A stretch of DNA of 64,000 nucleotides from Paenibacillus sp. FSL K6-1330 (GCF_037976825.1 NZ_CP150269.1:1841501-1905500); one strand, 5' to 3'; numbered from the stretch's first letter, positions 8,224 to 15,431 are shown. The notes: generated by a model not told the origin, from the sequence alone. Numbers and translations: made by a program.

Positions 8224-8948
8224 ACCAGCAGTCTCCCTGCGCCTTGATCCAGAAGGACAACCACGTTCGGATGACATTGAAGCAGCGATGCCGGACACTC
8301 TGTGGTAATCGGTCCTTTCAATGCGCGTTGAACAATTTCTGCTTTATCCTCACCGCGGACGAGAAGAAGGATTTGACGGGCTTTCATGATCGTAGCAACA
8401 CCCATCGTAATCGCATGGGTTGGCACATCATCCAGGGTAGGGAAGAACCTTGCGTTGGCGTGACGTGTTTTCTCCTGCAGCTCAACCACATGCGTACCGC
8501 CGCTTAAGGATTCGCCAGGTTCGTTGAAACCGATATGTCCGTTATGTCCAAGGCCTAGAAGCTGGAGATCAACCGGGCCGAATTCTTCCAGCATTTTATC
8601 GTAATTCAAGCATTCTTCTTCCGGATTGGTGGCGTTGCCGTTTGGTACATGGGTCCGTTCGATCTGGATGTCCACATGATTAAAGAACTTCTCATTCATG
8701 AAGGTGCGGTAGCTCTCCGGATGATTCTCGGGAAGGCCTACATATTCATCCAAATTATATGTTGTGGTTTGGGCGAAGCTGACCAGGCCTTGACGATTCA
8801 TTTCAATCAGCTTGTTATAGAGCCCGACCGGCGTGCTTCCTGTAGCCAGTCCCAGTGTGGCGCGCGGATTGGTGTGGAGCAGGCTGGAGATCTGGTTAGC
8901 GGCTGTTTGTACAAATTGTTCTTCATCGCTGAATGTGTAAATATTCAT
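8220..8948 (-). CDS. nagB: Glucosamine-6-phosphate deaminase
   Basis: 242 residues, the usual length for Firmicute NagB. Landmarks are LGLATGSTPVGLY (phosphate binding), TYNLDEYVGL with the catalytic Asp, LLGLGHNGHIGFNEPG with the active-site His, and TMGVATIMKARQILLLVRGEDKA. It turns GlcN-6-P into fructose-6-P and ammonia, feeding amino sugars into glycolysis. It sits three bases after the rpiR gene and overlaps nagA by four, so one mRNA is expected. Confidence 0.97.
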   Translation of the reverse strand: MNIYTFSDEEQFVQTAANQISSLLHTNPRATLGLATGSTPVGLYNKLIEMNRQGLVSFAQTTTYNLDEYVGLPENHPESYRTFMNEKFFNHVDIQIERTHVPNGNATNPEEECLNYDKMLEEFGPVDLQLLGLGHNGHIGFNEPGESLSGGTHVVELQEKTRHANARFFPTLDDVPTHAITMGVATIMKARQILLLVRGEDKAEIVQRALKGPITTECPASLLQCHPNVVVLLDQGAGRLLV

Positions 8949-8951
8949 TGG

Positions 8952-9830
8952 TTATTGTCCTCCTCGGCTTTTGCGATAGTTTTGAACATTAAGATATGAT
9001 TGCTCCAGACGGGGAACATACGTAGAGAAGTCCCGACTGGCCATACCCATGAACAGGATGTCAATAATGTGAAGCTGGGCGATACGCGAAGCCATGTCTC
9101 CCCGGCGCATTCCTTCCTCTAATGAAGATGAATACAGTGTGATGTCTGCCAGAGCGGAGATGGCACTGCTTCGGTACGACGTGATGCTGACCGTGAAGGC
9201 GCCGGCGTCTTTGGCACAATTCAACGCATCGATGGTCTCCGGCGTTTCGCCGGAGTATGAAACAGCCACGGCAACATCGCTTGAAGTCAGTGTGGAGGCT
9301 GATGTGATCTGCATATGCGAATCTGCAAAAGCCGTGCAGTTTTTGCCGATCCGGATCAGCTTCTGGTAGAAGTCCTGTGCCACAATGGAAGAGGTAGCCA
9401 CTCCGTACAGATCAATGCGCTTCGCGCGGCATAGGGCATCCACGGCACGCTCCAGCTGACCCAAATCGAGCAGCTCTGTCGTATCCCGGATCGAAGTCAG
9501 ATGATTGGATTCAATCGCCTCGACGATGCCGGCAAGCGGGTTGCCAGCAACGATATCCTGGTAGCGCGTATTTCCCGTGCGCGAAGCCATCTCGGCATGA
9601 GCGATCTCGGCGGCAAGCTTGAGCTTAAAATCAGGATACCCCTTACACTGAAAGTTCTTACAAAAACGGGTTACAGTGGCAGCGCTGACCTCACACTGCT
9701 CTGCAAGATCTTTAATGCCCATGTGCACAATCTCGGATGGAGCTGTCAAAATAAACTCTGCGAGTCGTCGTTCCTGACGGGGCAGACCTTCCTTTTCGAC
9801 AGAAATAATATGCAAGATTGGTGTCATCAA
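8952..9830 (-). CDS. MurR/RpiR-family transcriptional regulator
   Basis: 292 residues. An N-terminal HTH_6 domain (LAEFILTAPSEIVHMGIKDL then CEVSAATVTRFCKNFQCKGY) is followed by a sugar-isomerase (SIS) domain with VAVSYSGETPETIDALN as the sugar-phosphate pocket. This architecture senses phosphorylated sugars. First gene of the nag operon, so it probably controls that operon in response to an amino-sugar phosphate. Strong AAGGAGG lies just before the start. The duplicated 14-bp element 60 bases upstream is its likely binding site (inference). Confidence 0.9.
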   Translation of the reverse strand: MMTPILHIISVEKEGLPRQERRLAEFILTAPSEIVHMGIKDLAEQCEVSAATVTRFCKNFQCKGYPDFKLKLAAEIAHAEMASRTGNTRYQDIVAGNPLAGIVEAIESNHLTSIRDTTELLDLGQLERAVDALCRAKRIDLYGVATSSIVAQDFYQKLIRIGKNCTAFADSHMQITSASTLTSSDVAVAVSYSGETPETIDALNCAKDAGAFTVSITSYRSSAISALADITLYSSSLEEGMRRGDMASRIAQLHIIDILFMGMASRDFSTYVPRLEQSYLNVQNYRKSRGGQ

Positions 9831-9893
9831 AAGCCTCCTTCAAGGTTCCCGGTGAGCTTATTGCCTGGGCATAACGAATGGGATTTTCATTTT

Positions 9894-9939
9894 GAAAATA
9901 ATTTTTAAAAACATGAAAAAATAAAGAAAATAATTTTTA
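9894..9939 (-). promoter_or_regulatory. Duplicated 14-bp operator-like element upstream of the nag operon
   Basis: GAAAATAATTTTTA occurs identically at 9894-9907 and 9926-9939, 32 bases apart (about three helical turns). Each copy is nearly palindromic (GAAAATAATTTT). AT-rich palindromes of this kind are typical RpiR targets and the promoter of the minus-strand operon must lie here. Confidence 0.5.
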
Positions 9940-10027
9940 CACCCTCATCATAGACCAACCTACGAGAGGAAGCAAGGACAAAAATCGCCAATACGGGTCA
10001 ATCGCCCAAATTGTTGGCCTCTTTCGC

Positions 10028-10055
10028 ACCTTCCCCCCTGATCTGACATAAGATG
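10028..10055 (+). promoter_or_regulatory. Candidate sigma-K promoter of gerE (now reading into the prophage integrase)
   Basis: AC at 10028-10029 (sequence CACC), a 17-base spacer, then CATAAGATG at 10047-10055 fits the mother-cell sigma-K pattern (AC, about 16-17 bases, CATANNNTA) except for the last base. gerE is transcribed by sigma-K in Bacillus. A transcript from here would start near 10062 and meet the gerE ribosome site at 10101. Confidence 0.55.
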
Positions 10056-10100
10056 AGTTGACTGTATCCCTTACCCTTGTTAGACCACACATACCCGGGC

Positions 10101-10141
10101 AAGGAGGGGTGACACCATTGAAGGGTTATGTACCGTTTTGA
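10101..10141 (+). pseudogene. gerE: 5' end of gerE: ribosome site, TTG start and first codons, cut by the prophage
   Basis: AAGGAGG (10101-10107) lies ten bases before TTG 10118. The frame reads TTG AAG GG, exactly as at the right-hand gerE copy, then diverges into phage DNA and stops at 10139-10141 after seven codons. Joining it to 62566 recreates an uninterrupted gerE with its own promoter and ribosome site. In the lysogen this stub is only a seven-codon leader ahead of int. Confidence 0.8.
10114..10125 (+). other. attL core (12-bp direct repeat)
   Basis: ACCATTGAAGGG occurs here and at 62554-62565 in the same orientation; neighbours on both sides differ. It spans the gerE start codon. Between it and int lie two perfect palindromes (CTTGATATCAAG at 10149-10160, TTATTGCAATAA at 10178-10189) and a tandem TGGTGTTA pair, which look like recombinase or excisionase sites. 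Confidence 0.8.
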
Positions 10142-10197
10142 GAAATGGCTTGATATCAAGGGTTTTAACACTATTCGTTATTGCAATAATGATAAAT

Positions 10198-10216
10198 TGG
10201 TGTTAATTTGGTGTTA
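10198..10216 (+). repeat. Tandem TGGTGTTA pair, left end (possible integrase arm sites)
   Basis: TGGTGTTA-ATT-TGGTGTTA lies 72 bases inside attL. The same pair with one extra T occurs at 62397-62416 near attR in the same orientation. Matched pairs inside both ends of a tyrosine-integrase prophage suggest arm-type binding sites. Confidence 0.5.
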
Positions 10217-10246
10217 CACACTAAATTTGAGATCGAGGTGCATATT

Positions 10247-11377
10247 ATGCCCACTTATAAGGATGAGAACGCGAAGAAAAATCCCTGGTATTTTGTTTTC
10301 TACACTGGAGAGATTAAGAATGGTAAGCGTGAAAGGATTAAGCGCCGCGGATTCAAGACAAAGAAAGCAGCAGAAGCAGCAGAGGCAGAAATCAGAACCA
10401 GTATCAACAAGGGTGATTATTACGAACCTACAAAAATTATGTTCAAGGACTTCATGAAGGAATGGCTTAAAAGCCGGCACGACCTGTCACCTGAAACTGT
10501 AGATCTGTACGAGACGAATCTTCGGCTGTACATAAATCCCGTTTTGGGAGAAGTCCCGCTCTCAAAAATAAATTCATTGCATATAGAACAATTCATCAAC
10601 TCAATGCACGAAAAGGAGCTTGGGGACTGGTCCATAAAACGAGCGTTCTCTATAGTCAATGCTGCTTTAAATGCTGCTGTAAGGAAAGATCTGATCAATA
10701 AGAACCCGAGCAACAAAGTTTCCAAGCCAAAAGTAAGACGTAAAGTCATGGCAGTATGGGAACCGGAATTTGCATTCGATTTTCTGGAGCAGACCAAGGG
10801 TAAGAGTCGCTACTGGATCGCTGCCTATCTTGCGATCATGACGGGTATGCGACAAGGGGAGATTCTTGGATTAAGATGGACGGATATCGATTTCGATAAC
10901 AAGACTCTTCATATCCAGCAGACTGTTACTAAAAATAGACGCATTAAAGAGGGTGCGAAGACTCAAAGCAGTGTTCGATCGGTCGCCCTTTCTACAGATA
11001 CGATAAAAACCCTTAAGGAGCATCGGGCCATTATACTGCAGGAACGGCTCCAATATGGCGAGGAGTATCATAATCATGATCTGGTTGTCTGCACCAATTT
11101 CGGGGGCCCGGCTACAACCAGGAGCGTGTATAAGGCTTGGGAGAGGTTTATCGAAAAATGCAAGGCACCGAAAATCACCTTCCATGATTTGCGCCATACC
11201 CATGTTAGCATGCTGATCAAACAAGGAGTTCATATGAAGGTTATTTCAGAACGATTGGGTCACTCCTCAATATCTGTAACAATGGACATCTACGGCCACT
11301 TGCTTCCAAACATGCAGGAACAGGCTGCTGAGCTGATAGACCAACTAAATACAAAACTATCGGGAACTAAAGAATAG
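10247..11377 (+). CDS. int: Tyrosine-type site-specific integrase
   Basis: 376 residues from ATG 10247, chosen because GAGGTG precedes it; the upstream in-frame TTG at 10208 lies in the arm repeats. An AP2-like arm-binding region (residues 1-60), a SAM-like core-binding domain (FKDFMKEWLKSRHDLSPETVD onwards) and the catalytic domain are present. The catalytic set is complete: Arg202 (TGMRQGEILGLRW), His313 and Arg316 (HDLRHTH), His339 (LGHSS) and nucleophile Tyr349 (DIYGHL). It recombines attP with attB. It is the first gene downstream of the gerE promoter, so host sigma-K could express it during sporulation (inference). Confidence 0.97.
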   Translation: MPTYKDENAKKNPWYFVFYTGEIKNGKRERIKRRGFKTKKAAEAAEAEIRTSINKGDYYEPTKIMFKDFMKEWLKSRHDLSPETVDLYETNLRLYINPVLGEVPLSKINSLHIEQFINSMHEKELGDWSIKRAFSIVNAALNAAVRKDLINKNPSNKVSKPKVRRKVMAVWEPEFAFDFLEQTKGKSRYWIAAYLAIMTGMRQGEILGLRWTDIDFDNKTLHIQQTVTKNRRIKEGAKTQSSVRSVALSTDTIKTLKEHRAIILQERLQYGEEYHNHDLVVCTNFGGPATTRSVYKAWERFIEKCKAPKITFHDLRHTHVSMLIKQGVHMKVISERLGHSSISVTMDIYGHLLPNMQEQAAELIDQLNTKLSGTKE

Positions 11378-11397
11378 TCGGGAAGGGGAAATACAAA

Positions 11398-11700
11398 ATG
11401 GCATTCGAAGGTTTTAGGGGAGACCGCCGTGGAAATTGGTTTGGTGGAGGGGTTCAAACCAATATTCTTTATGTGCATAATAATGAGGCATATGATTTTT
11501 TTCTCATTAATGAGCAAGAAGAGCATGTTATACGCATCAGAGATGAGCAGCAAATAGAGTTAATGTACTGTATGCATGGGACTGAATTGGATCGCGAACA
11601 AATTGATTGGATGATTAATAAATCAGGTTTTAGATATTATGATAGTGTTGATGATTATCGGGCCTATTATAAAGCAATGCTGGAAGATCTAAAAAAATAA
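11398..11700 (+). CDS. Hypothetical protein downstream of int
   Basis: 100 residues, 20 bases after int, with GGAAGGGGAAA before the ATG. No family recognised. It is acidic, with a Gly-rich start (GDRRGNWFGGG), a beta-rich middle (YDFFLINEQEEHVIRIRDEQQ) and an aromatic C-terminus. No membrane segment or signal. A terminator follows, so int and this gene form one unit. Confidence 0.6.
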   Translation: MAFEGFRGDRRGNWFGGGVQTNILYVHNNEAYDFFLINEQEEHVIRIRDEQQIELMYCMHGTELDREQIDWMINKSGFRYYDSVDDYRAYYKAMLEDLKK

Positions 11701-11713
11701 TAGAGTTATAAAT

Positions 11714-11746
11714 ACCGCGCTGTTCGTTGACAGGCGGTTTTTCTTT
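11714..11746 (+). terminator. Terminator after the int unit
   Basis: ACCGCGCTG pairs imperfectly with CAGGCGGT around an eight-base loop, followed by TTTTTCTTT. Confidence 0.7.
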
Positions 11747-12103
11747 GTGCTACGTACCTGGAATGAAGAGTGTCCCCAAACAAAAAGCTCTCGTCTAAAG
11801 GAATAATAAAGAATAATAGAAGGAAAAAGAAAGGATTATGAATGAGCATTAGGTTTTAACCGTGATATATTTGTATCATAGGAAATCGAGAAGAGGACAC
11901 CATAGGGGCATGAATGCCCTGGTGATCGGGGTCGGCCAATGTGCTGGCTTTTTTAATGGGAGTGGCGCAAAGATCGCAACTCGTTTTTCTACTATGAAAA
12001 TAATCTTTGACTCGTTTGGATTATAATGGTATATAGATTGGTGGCTATGAAACGCGGAATGTTGGCCTAGAAGCAGCCATCATCTAAGGATAGCGTGGAA
12101 GCA
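11747..12103 (+). other. Gene-free stretch with hairpin plus terminator (possible small RNA) and a promoter
   Basis: No credible coding frame. CACC (11898-11901) and GGTG (11921-11924) enclose a perfect GGGCAT/ATGCCC hairpin. Eleven bases later GCCA-6-TGGC (11935-11948) is followed by six T, a short Rho-independent terminator. TATCAT at 11874 could be a -10, but no good -35 is visible, so a discrete RNA is only possible. The promoter at 12007-12035 follows. Confidence 0.4.
12007..12035 (+). promoter_or_regulatory. Sigma-A-like promoter for the small membrane protein gene
   Basis: TTGACT at 12007-12012, 17 bases, TATATA at 12030-12035. A TATAAT at 12022-12027 has poor spacing and is less likely. 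Confidence 0.55.
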
Positions 12104-12145
12104 CACCTCGTTAGCTCGGTAACGCCGAACAATTCAAATGAGGTG
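12104..12145 (+). promoter_or_regulatory. Hairpin that pairs the ribosome site of the small membrane protein gene
   Basis: CACCTC (12104-12109) is complementary to GAGGTG (12140-12145), which is the ribosome site of the ATG at 12153. TCGG-TAACG-CCGA forms a second hairpin inside. The same layout occurs at 12582-12622 and, less strongly, at 60816-60834. Confidence 0.5.
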
Positions 12146-12152
12146 TTTTATA

Positions 12153-12344
12153 ATGGAAAACAAAACTAAGGTCGTAGTATGGTTGATTTTGGCTGTTGGG
12201 ATCATTGTTCTAGGTATTCATCATGAAATTATTGTTATGACAAAGGAACAAATCTGGACGGCGCTTGAATGGCTAGTAGGAGCTGTTGGAACTTTCTTAA
12301 TCGGTGATATGATTAATGGGTTCAGCAAACGGCCCAAACCCTAG
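12153..12344 (+). CDS. Small membrane protein
   Basis: 63 residues from ATG 12153; an in-frame ATG at 12138 overlaps the ribosome site GAGGTG and is less likely. Two hydrophobic stretches (KVVVWLILAVGIIVLGI and LEWLVGAVGTFLIGDMI) suggest a two-pass membrane protein with a basic C-terminus (FSKRPKP). Not recognised. It lies in the cargo region between int and terminase, has its own promoter, and its translation may be controlled by the hairpin over its ribosome site. Confidence 0.65.
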   Translation: MENKTKVVVWLILAVGIIVLGIHHEIIVMTKEQIWTALEWLVGAVGTFLIGDMINGFSKRPKP

Positions 12345-12356
12345 TGGTTTGGGGCC
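12331..12356 (+). terminator. Strong hairpin at the end of the small membrane protein gene
   Basis: GGCCCAAACC and GGTTTGGGGCC pair around CTAGT, which includes the stop codon. No T run follows, so it may protect the mRNA end or only partly terminate. Confidence 0.45.
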
Positions 12357-12538
12357 TGCCCCTCTTCTCCGAAAGCCAAATCTTCAAGTTATCAGCTTTT
12401 TATATATGGTTCAAATCTTTTGTAAGGTTGGTGAAAACGACAGGACCGACTGTTTTGGTACAAATTATAAAACACCCGGCGTTGAGTGTGGGATTATAGA
12501 GTAGGTTGGGCAGCCACCTATTTCCGCACGATACCGCA

Positions 12539-12567
12539 AAGCCGCTGATTCGAATCAGCGGCTTTTT
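12539..12567 (+). terminator. Perfect Rho-independent terminator
   Basis: AAGCCGCTGATT and its exact complement AATCAGCGGCTT form an uninterrupted stem, followed by a T run. It separates the small membrane gene from the ligase unit. Confidence 0.9.
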
Positions 12568-12581
12568 AACAATACTTACCG

Positions 12582-12622
12582 CCTCTCATGGAACATACCA
12601 ATAGGTATAATCAGATGAGAGG
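12582..12622 (+). promoter_or_regulatory. Hairpin that pairs the ribosome site of the DNA ligase gene
   Basis: CCTCTCAT (12582-12589) and ATGAGAGG (12615-12622) are perfectly complementary, and TACC-AATA-GGTA can pair inside. The right arm is the ribosome site for ATG 12630, so the folded leader would hide it. Confidence 0.55.
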
Positions 12623-12629
12623 TGTTTTT

Positions 12630-13484
12630 ATGTTTATAAGTCCGATGTTATTAGAAACAGCAAGTGGCCCATTCAGCCATGACAATTATATATTTGAACC
12701 AAAGATAGACGGGCACCGGCTGTTGTTCTCACAGGAGGACGGCCGCATCCGGTTATATACCCGGCACGAGACTGAGTGCACAAAACAATATCCTGAGCTG
12801 CTGGCACCATTTGATGACGACATTCTCCTGGATGGTGAGGTCGCTTGTACCGATCCGGAGACGGGGCTGGTTGACTTCGAAAACGTCATGACCCGTTTCC
12901 AGGCAAAGAAGGAGCAGCGTATCCGGCAGCTCATGGGTATATCGCCCGTTACCTATGTCGTGTTCGACATCCTGCGATACAAGGGGCAGGACCTTCGTAA
13001 ATTGCCCCTGATGCGTCGGAAAGAGATCCTGAACAGTATTACCATGCCGAACCCGCATTTCGGCGTTTTGCCGTTTGTGGAGGGTGCAGGCGAGGCGTTG
13101 TTTGAACAGATGGAGGCCAGAAAGCTCGAAGGAATGGTCGGCAAACGAAAAAACAGTCTTTATATGAGCCGAAGATCGAAATCTTGGCAGAAGGTTATTA
13201 ATTGGACATATGCCGAGGTGATAATTACCGGGTATCGAAAGGACGAGTTTGGATGGCTTACCGCAGTCCCAAATGAGTCAGGCGTGCTTCGTCCTGCTGG
13301 GATCGTTGAGTATGCGACACAGACAGCCAGGAAAGAGTTTTTTGCAAAGTCCCGTACCCTTGTGATTGGTGAGGATAAGAACTTCGTTTATGTTGAGCCA
13401 GTGATCAAAGTGAAGGTTAAGATCCGGAACTGGTACAAGTCGGGTATGCTGCGGTCGCCGGCGTTCGTTGAGTTTGTTGTTTGA
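12630..13484 (+). CDS. ATP-dependent DNA ligase (phage LigB/YoqV type)
   Basis: 284 residues from ATG 12630 (an upstream ATG at 12588 lies in the leader hairpin). Nucleotidyltransferase motifs are in order: EPKIDGHR with the AMP-accepting Lys25, RLYTRHETE, DGEVACTDPETGLVDFE, VVFDILRYKGQDLR, LEGMVGKRKNSLYMSRRS and the lysine-rich VIKVKVKIRNW. A short OB domain ends the protein. The length and motifs fit the ATP-dependent ligases of Bacillus prophages such as YoqV of SP-beta, rather than the NAD-dependent host LigA. It seals nicks in duplex DNA. No Ku or primase partner is nearby. Confidence 0.88.
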   Translation: MFISPMLLETASGPFSHDNYIFEPKIDGHRLLFSQEDGRIRLYTRHETECTKQYPELLAPFDDDILLDGEVACTDPETGLVDFENVMTRFQAKKEQRIRQLMGISPVTYVVFDILRYKGQDLRKLPLMRRKEILNSITMPNPHFGVLPFVEGAGEALFEQMEARKLEGMVGKRKNSLYMSRRSKSWQKVINWTYAEVIITGYRKDEFGWLTAVPNESGVLRPAGIVEYATQTARKEFFAKSRTLVIGEDKNFVYVEPVIKVKVKIRNWYKSGMLRSPAFVEFVV

Positions 13485-13595
13485 TTGGGAAATGTATGTA
13501 ACTAATAATAAGGATGTGTGAGGATGTCCGACAAATTAAATAATGAACTGCAATTAACAATCTGAAAAAGCTATTTATTTCTATAACTCCGGTGG

Positions 13596-13625
13596 TATAA
13601 TTCCATTGTTGAATATATTGGAATT
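13596..13625 (+). promoter_or_regulatory. -10 box with overlapping inverted repeat
   Basis: TATAAT at 13596-13601 overlaps AATTCCA (13599-13605), which is mirrored as TGGAATT (13619-13625) across 13 bases. It sits 16 bases before the start of the membrane protein gene and could be a repressor site over the transcription start. Confidence 0.4.
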
Positions 13626-13640
13626 TGATAAGGAGTTGCT

Positions 13641-14303
13641 ATGTATAAATCAGAGAAAGCCTATGATTCCATTAACTTATCTAAAGATGATATTTTAGAA
13701 TTAGAAAGTATTTTAGAAGATAAGTATGTACCAGGAAACACCATAAAAACTTTCACTGTAAATACTCCTAATAGGGTGTTTACTCCAATATCAATGTATG
13801 GATTTTTAAATGAAAAGGTTCCCCTGATAGTTGACTCTATTTCAATGGGTATCCGAGAGAGAGCTATTGATTATTCTCTGGTAAAGTACCTTAGTATTAA
13901 TATTAGTAAGGTGCATGTTTATGTATCGATTGAAGGAACAGATGAGGTATGGGTAACTGGGATGGCCGAGCTTCTTAATACCTTTTTTAAAAAAAGAAAA
14001 TCTACAATTTTACAGTTGTCAAACCTAATTCCTTTTTTTGCTGGAGGTCTAACTGTAGGTAGTATATTCATGTTTGCCAAATCTGTACAACAAGTACAGA
14101 TACTTTCTGCTATATTATCATTCGTATTACTTTTAATTTCTATTATATTAGCCAATCCATCTATTATGAGAAAGATTTTCCCAGGTGTTAAATTCAGCCT
14201 TCATTCTAAACCCAAAAGGGATTGGCAGTTCATTTGGACTGTCACAGGTTCAGTAGGAACAATTTTGGGATTAAGTGTTGCAATTATAGCCCTGTTGAAA
14301 TAA
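13641..14303 (+). CDS. Hypothetical membrane protein
   Basis: 220 residues with AAGGAG before the ATG. About 115 soluble N-terminal residues are followed by three hydrophobic segments (LSNLIPFFAGGLTVGSIFMFA, ILSAILSFVLLLISIILANP, and WTVTGSVGTILGLSVAIIALL at the very end). No family recognised. The gene is clearly more A+T-rich than the ligase before it and the head genes after it, which suggests separate acquisition. It is monocistronic between a promoter-like repeat and a terminator, typical of prophage cargo; exclusion of other phages is possible but unsupported. Confidence 0.6.
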   Translation: MYKSEKAYDSINLSKDDILELESILEDKYVPGNTIKTFTVNTPNRVFTPISMYGFLNEKVPLIVDSISMGIRERAIDYSLVKYLSINISKVHVYVSIEGTDEVWVTGMAELLNTFFKKRKSTILQLSNLIPFFAGGLTVGSIFMFAKSVQQVQILSAILSFVLLLISIILANPSIMRKIFPGVKFSLHSKPKRDWQFIWTVTGSVGTILGLSVAIIALLK

Positions 14304-14336
14304 CCCGCAAAAATAATAATAAACGCAAAGTCAAAA

Positions 14337-14362
14337 GTCGCTCAAAATGAGCGGCTTTTTCT
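14337..14362 (+). terminator. Terminator after the membrane protein gene
   Basis: GTCGCTC pairs with GAGCGGC (one wobble) around AAAAT, followed by TTTTTCTTTT. Confidence 0.85.
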
Positions 14363-14397
14363 TTTACATAAAATTCTGAGGGGGGGAGGTGATTCGA

Positions 14398-14529
14398 GTG
14401 ATCAGAAATCAACCAAATACATCGGCCCTACTATTTAACGGGCTCATTCAAAACCACCTGACACCGATCAACGAGCCACTGGAACTATTTATTATCCGTA
14501 TAAATGGCAAAGAGCCCCTACGAACGTAG
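14398..14529 (+). CDS. Micro-ORF, 43 residues, strong ribosome site
   Basis: GGGGGGAGGTGATTCGA precedes GTG 14398, an unusually strong ribosome site at correct spacing. The peptide runs from MIRNQPNTSALLF to IIRINGKEPLRT and is not hydrophobic. Its 3' end overlaps by 12 bases the 3' end of the oppositely directed micro-ORF at 14518-14616. No family recognised. Confidence 0.5.
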   Translation: MIRNQPNTSALLFNGLIQNHLTPINEPLELFIIRINGKEPLRT

Positions 14530-14616
14530 GAGCGCCAACATGTCGATGACTAGGCTGATGAAGGCCAGTACATCACCGACAGTGATGGTGAAATCGAAGC
14601 GAAGTCGATCTCTCAT
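14518..14616 (-). CDS. Micro-ORF, 32-residue hydrophobic peptide (possible type I toxin-like)
   Basis: GGAGGAGTGAGGCA precedes the ATG on the minus strand. The peptide has a charged start (MRDRLRFDF) and a single hydrophobic helix (TVGDVLAFISLVIDMLALL) ending in RS. Size, one membrane helix and strong ribosome site recall prophage type I toxins and holin-like toxins, but no sequence family is recognised. The two convergent frames share a CCTACG/CGTAGG palindrome at their stop codons, so transcripts from both sides would overlap as antisense RNAs. Confidence 0.5.
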   Translation of the reverse strand: MRDRLRFDFTITVGDVLAFISLVIDMLALLRS

Positions 14617-14750
14617 TGCCTCACTCCTCCAGAGTGGTTTGCTTCAGGCTAGCAACCATCTCCCCATCCCGGGCAAGCCCTGAGACAAGGAACTACTGGT
14701 GGAGTTTGGATTATTATATCACAACTCTTATTATTTTGGAGGAGAGTGGT

Positions 14751-15407
14751 GTGCCAACTCACAGAATCAACAAATCAGGCAAGAGGGCCCCGCCATTCAC
14801 CCGGATCGACAACAGCATGCTGCAGGATGCGCGATTAAGCTTCAAGGCCCGCGGCCTACTATCCTACATGCTATCCAAACCGGACGGATTCAAGTTCTAC
14901 CTGGACGAGATGACCAAGCACACGACCGAGGGTAAGGACTCCATCCGGGCCGGTCTGAAGGAACTCGAAAAGCTCGGGTATGTTCGTCGATATGCGGTCA
15001 AAGATCAGCGAGGGAAAATCCAATCGTGGGAGCTCGATATTTACGAAAGCCTGTCATTACGTCCAGAATCGGGTTTTCCAGATGTGGAAAATCCAACGCT
15101 ATTAACTAATGATTTAAAAACGAATGATAAAAGATTAAATAAATACATCGCTTTTACAAGCAATGATAATTCATTCGTTGAAGCCTATCTGAAACATTTC
15201 AGGATAAAGAAGAACAAACAACATATGAGGGTAACTGAAGAACAGTATCAAATGATTCATGACCAGATCGAGGAGATACAGTCCTATGGCATTACTTATG
15301 ACGAATGGGAAGCCGAGGTCAAAGATCATTTCGAGAAGCTGCCGAAGAGCAACAATGGGAATATCATTGCATTCCTGCATGCTGCTCCGAGGAGGTTTGA
15401 TGTATGA
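14751..15407 (+). CDS. Helix-turn-helix protein, replication-initiator-like
   Basis: 218 residues from GTG 14751, chosen because TTGGAGGAG lies just upstream; the longer frame from 14616 has no ribosome site. The N-terminal winged helix has FTRIDNSMLQDARLSFKARG, LLSYMLSKPDGFKFYLDEM and GKDSIRAGLKELEKLGYVRR, the pattern of Firmicute phage and plasmid initiators and conversion-type HTH proteins. A polar linker and an alpha-helical C-terminus follow. It probably binds DNA. Its place beside terminase, far from the replication module, argues for regulation or cargo. The 3' third is A+T-rich. Confidence 0.65.
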   Translation: MPTHRINKSGKRAPPFTRIDNSMLQDARLSFKARGLLSYMLSKPDGFKFYLDEMTKHTTEGKDSIRAGLKELEKLGYVRRYAVKDQRGKIQSWELDIYESLSLRPESGFPDVENPTLLTNDLKTNDKRLNKYIAFTSNDNSFVEAYLKHFRIKKNKQHMRVTEEQYQMIHDQIEEIQSYGITYDEWEAEVKDHFEKLPKSNNGNIIAFLHAAPRRFDV

Positions 15408-15431
15408 TGCTATAGAGAGGAGGCAGTGTCC

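Noticed and set aside
8115..8507. Long plus-strand frames opposite nagA and nagB
   Set aside because: Antisense shadows of clear enzymes; no ribosome sites and no recognisable products.
10208..10246. TTG 10208 as integrase start
   Set aside because: It lies inside the tandem arm-like repeat and has no ribosome site; ATG 10247 with GAGGTG is better.
12022..12027. TATAAT as -10 for the small membrane protein gene
   Set aside because: Only nine bases from TTGACT; TATATA at 12030 has the correct 17-base spacing.
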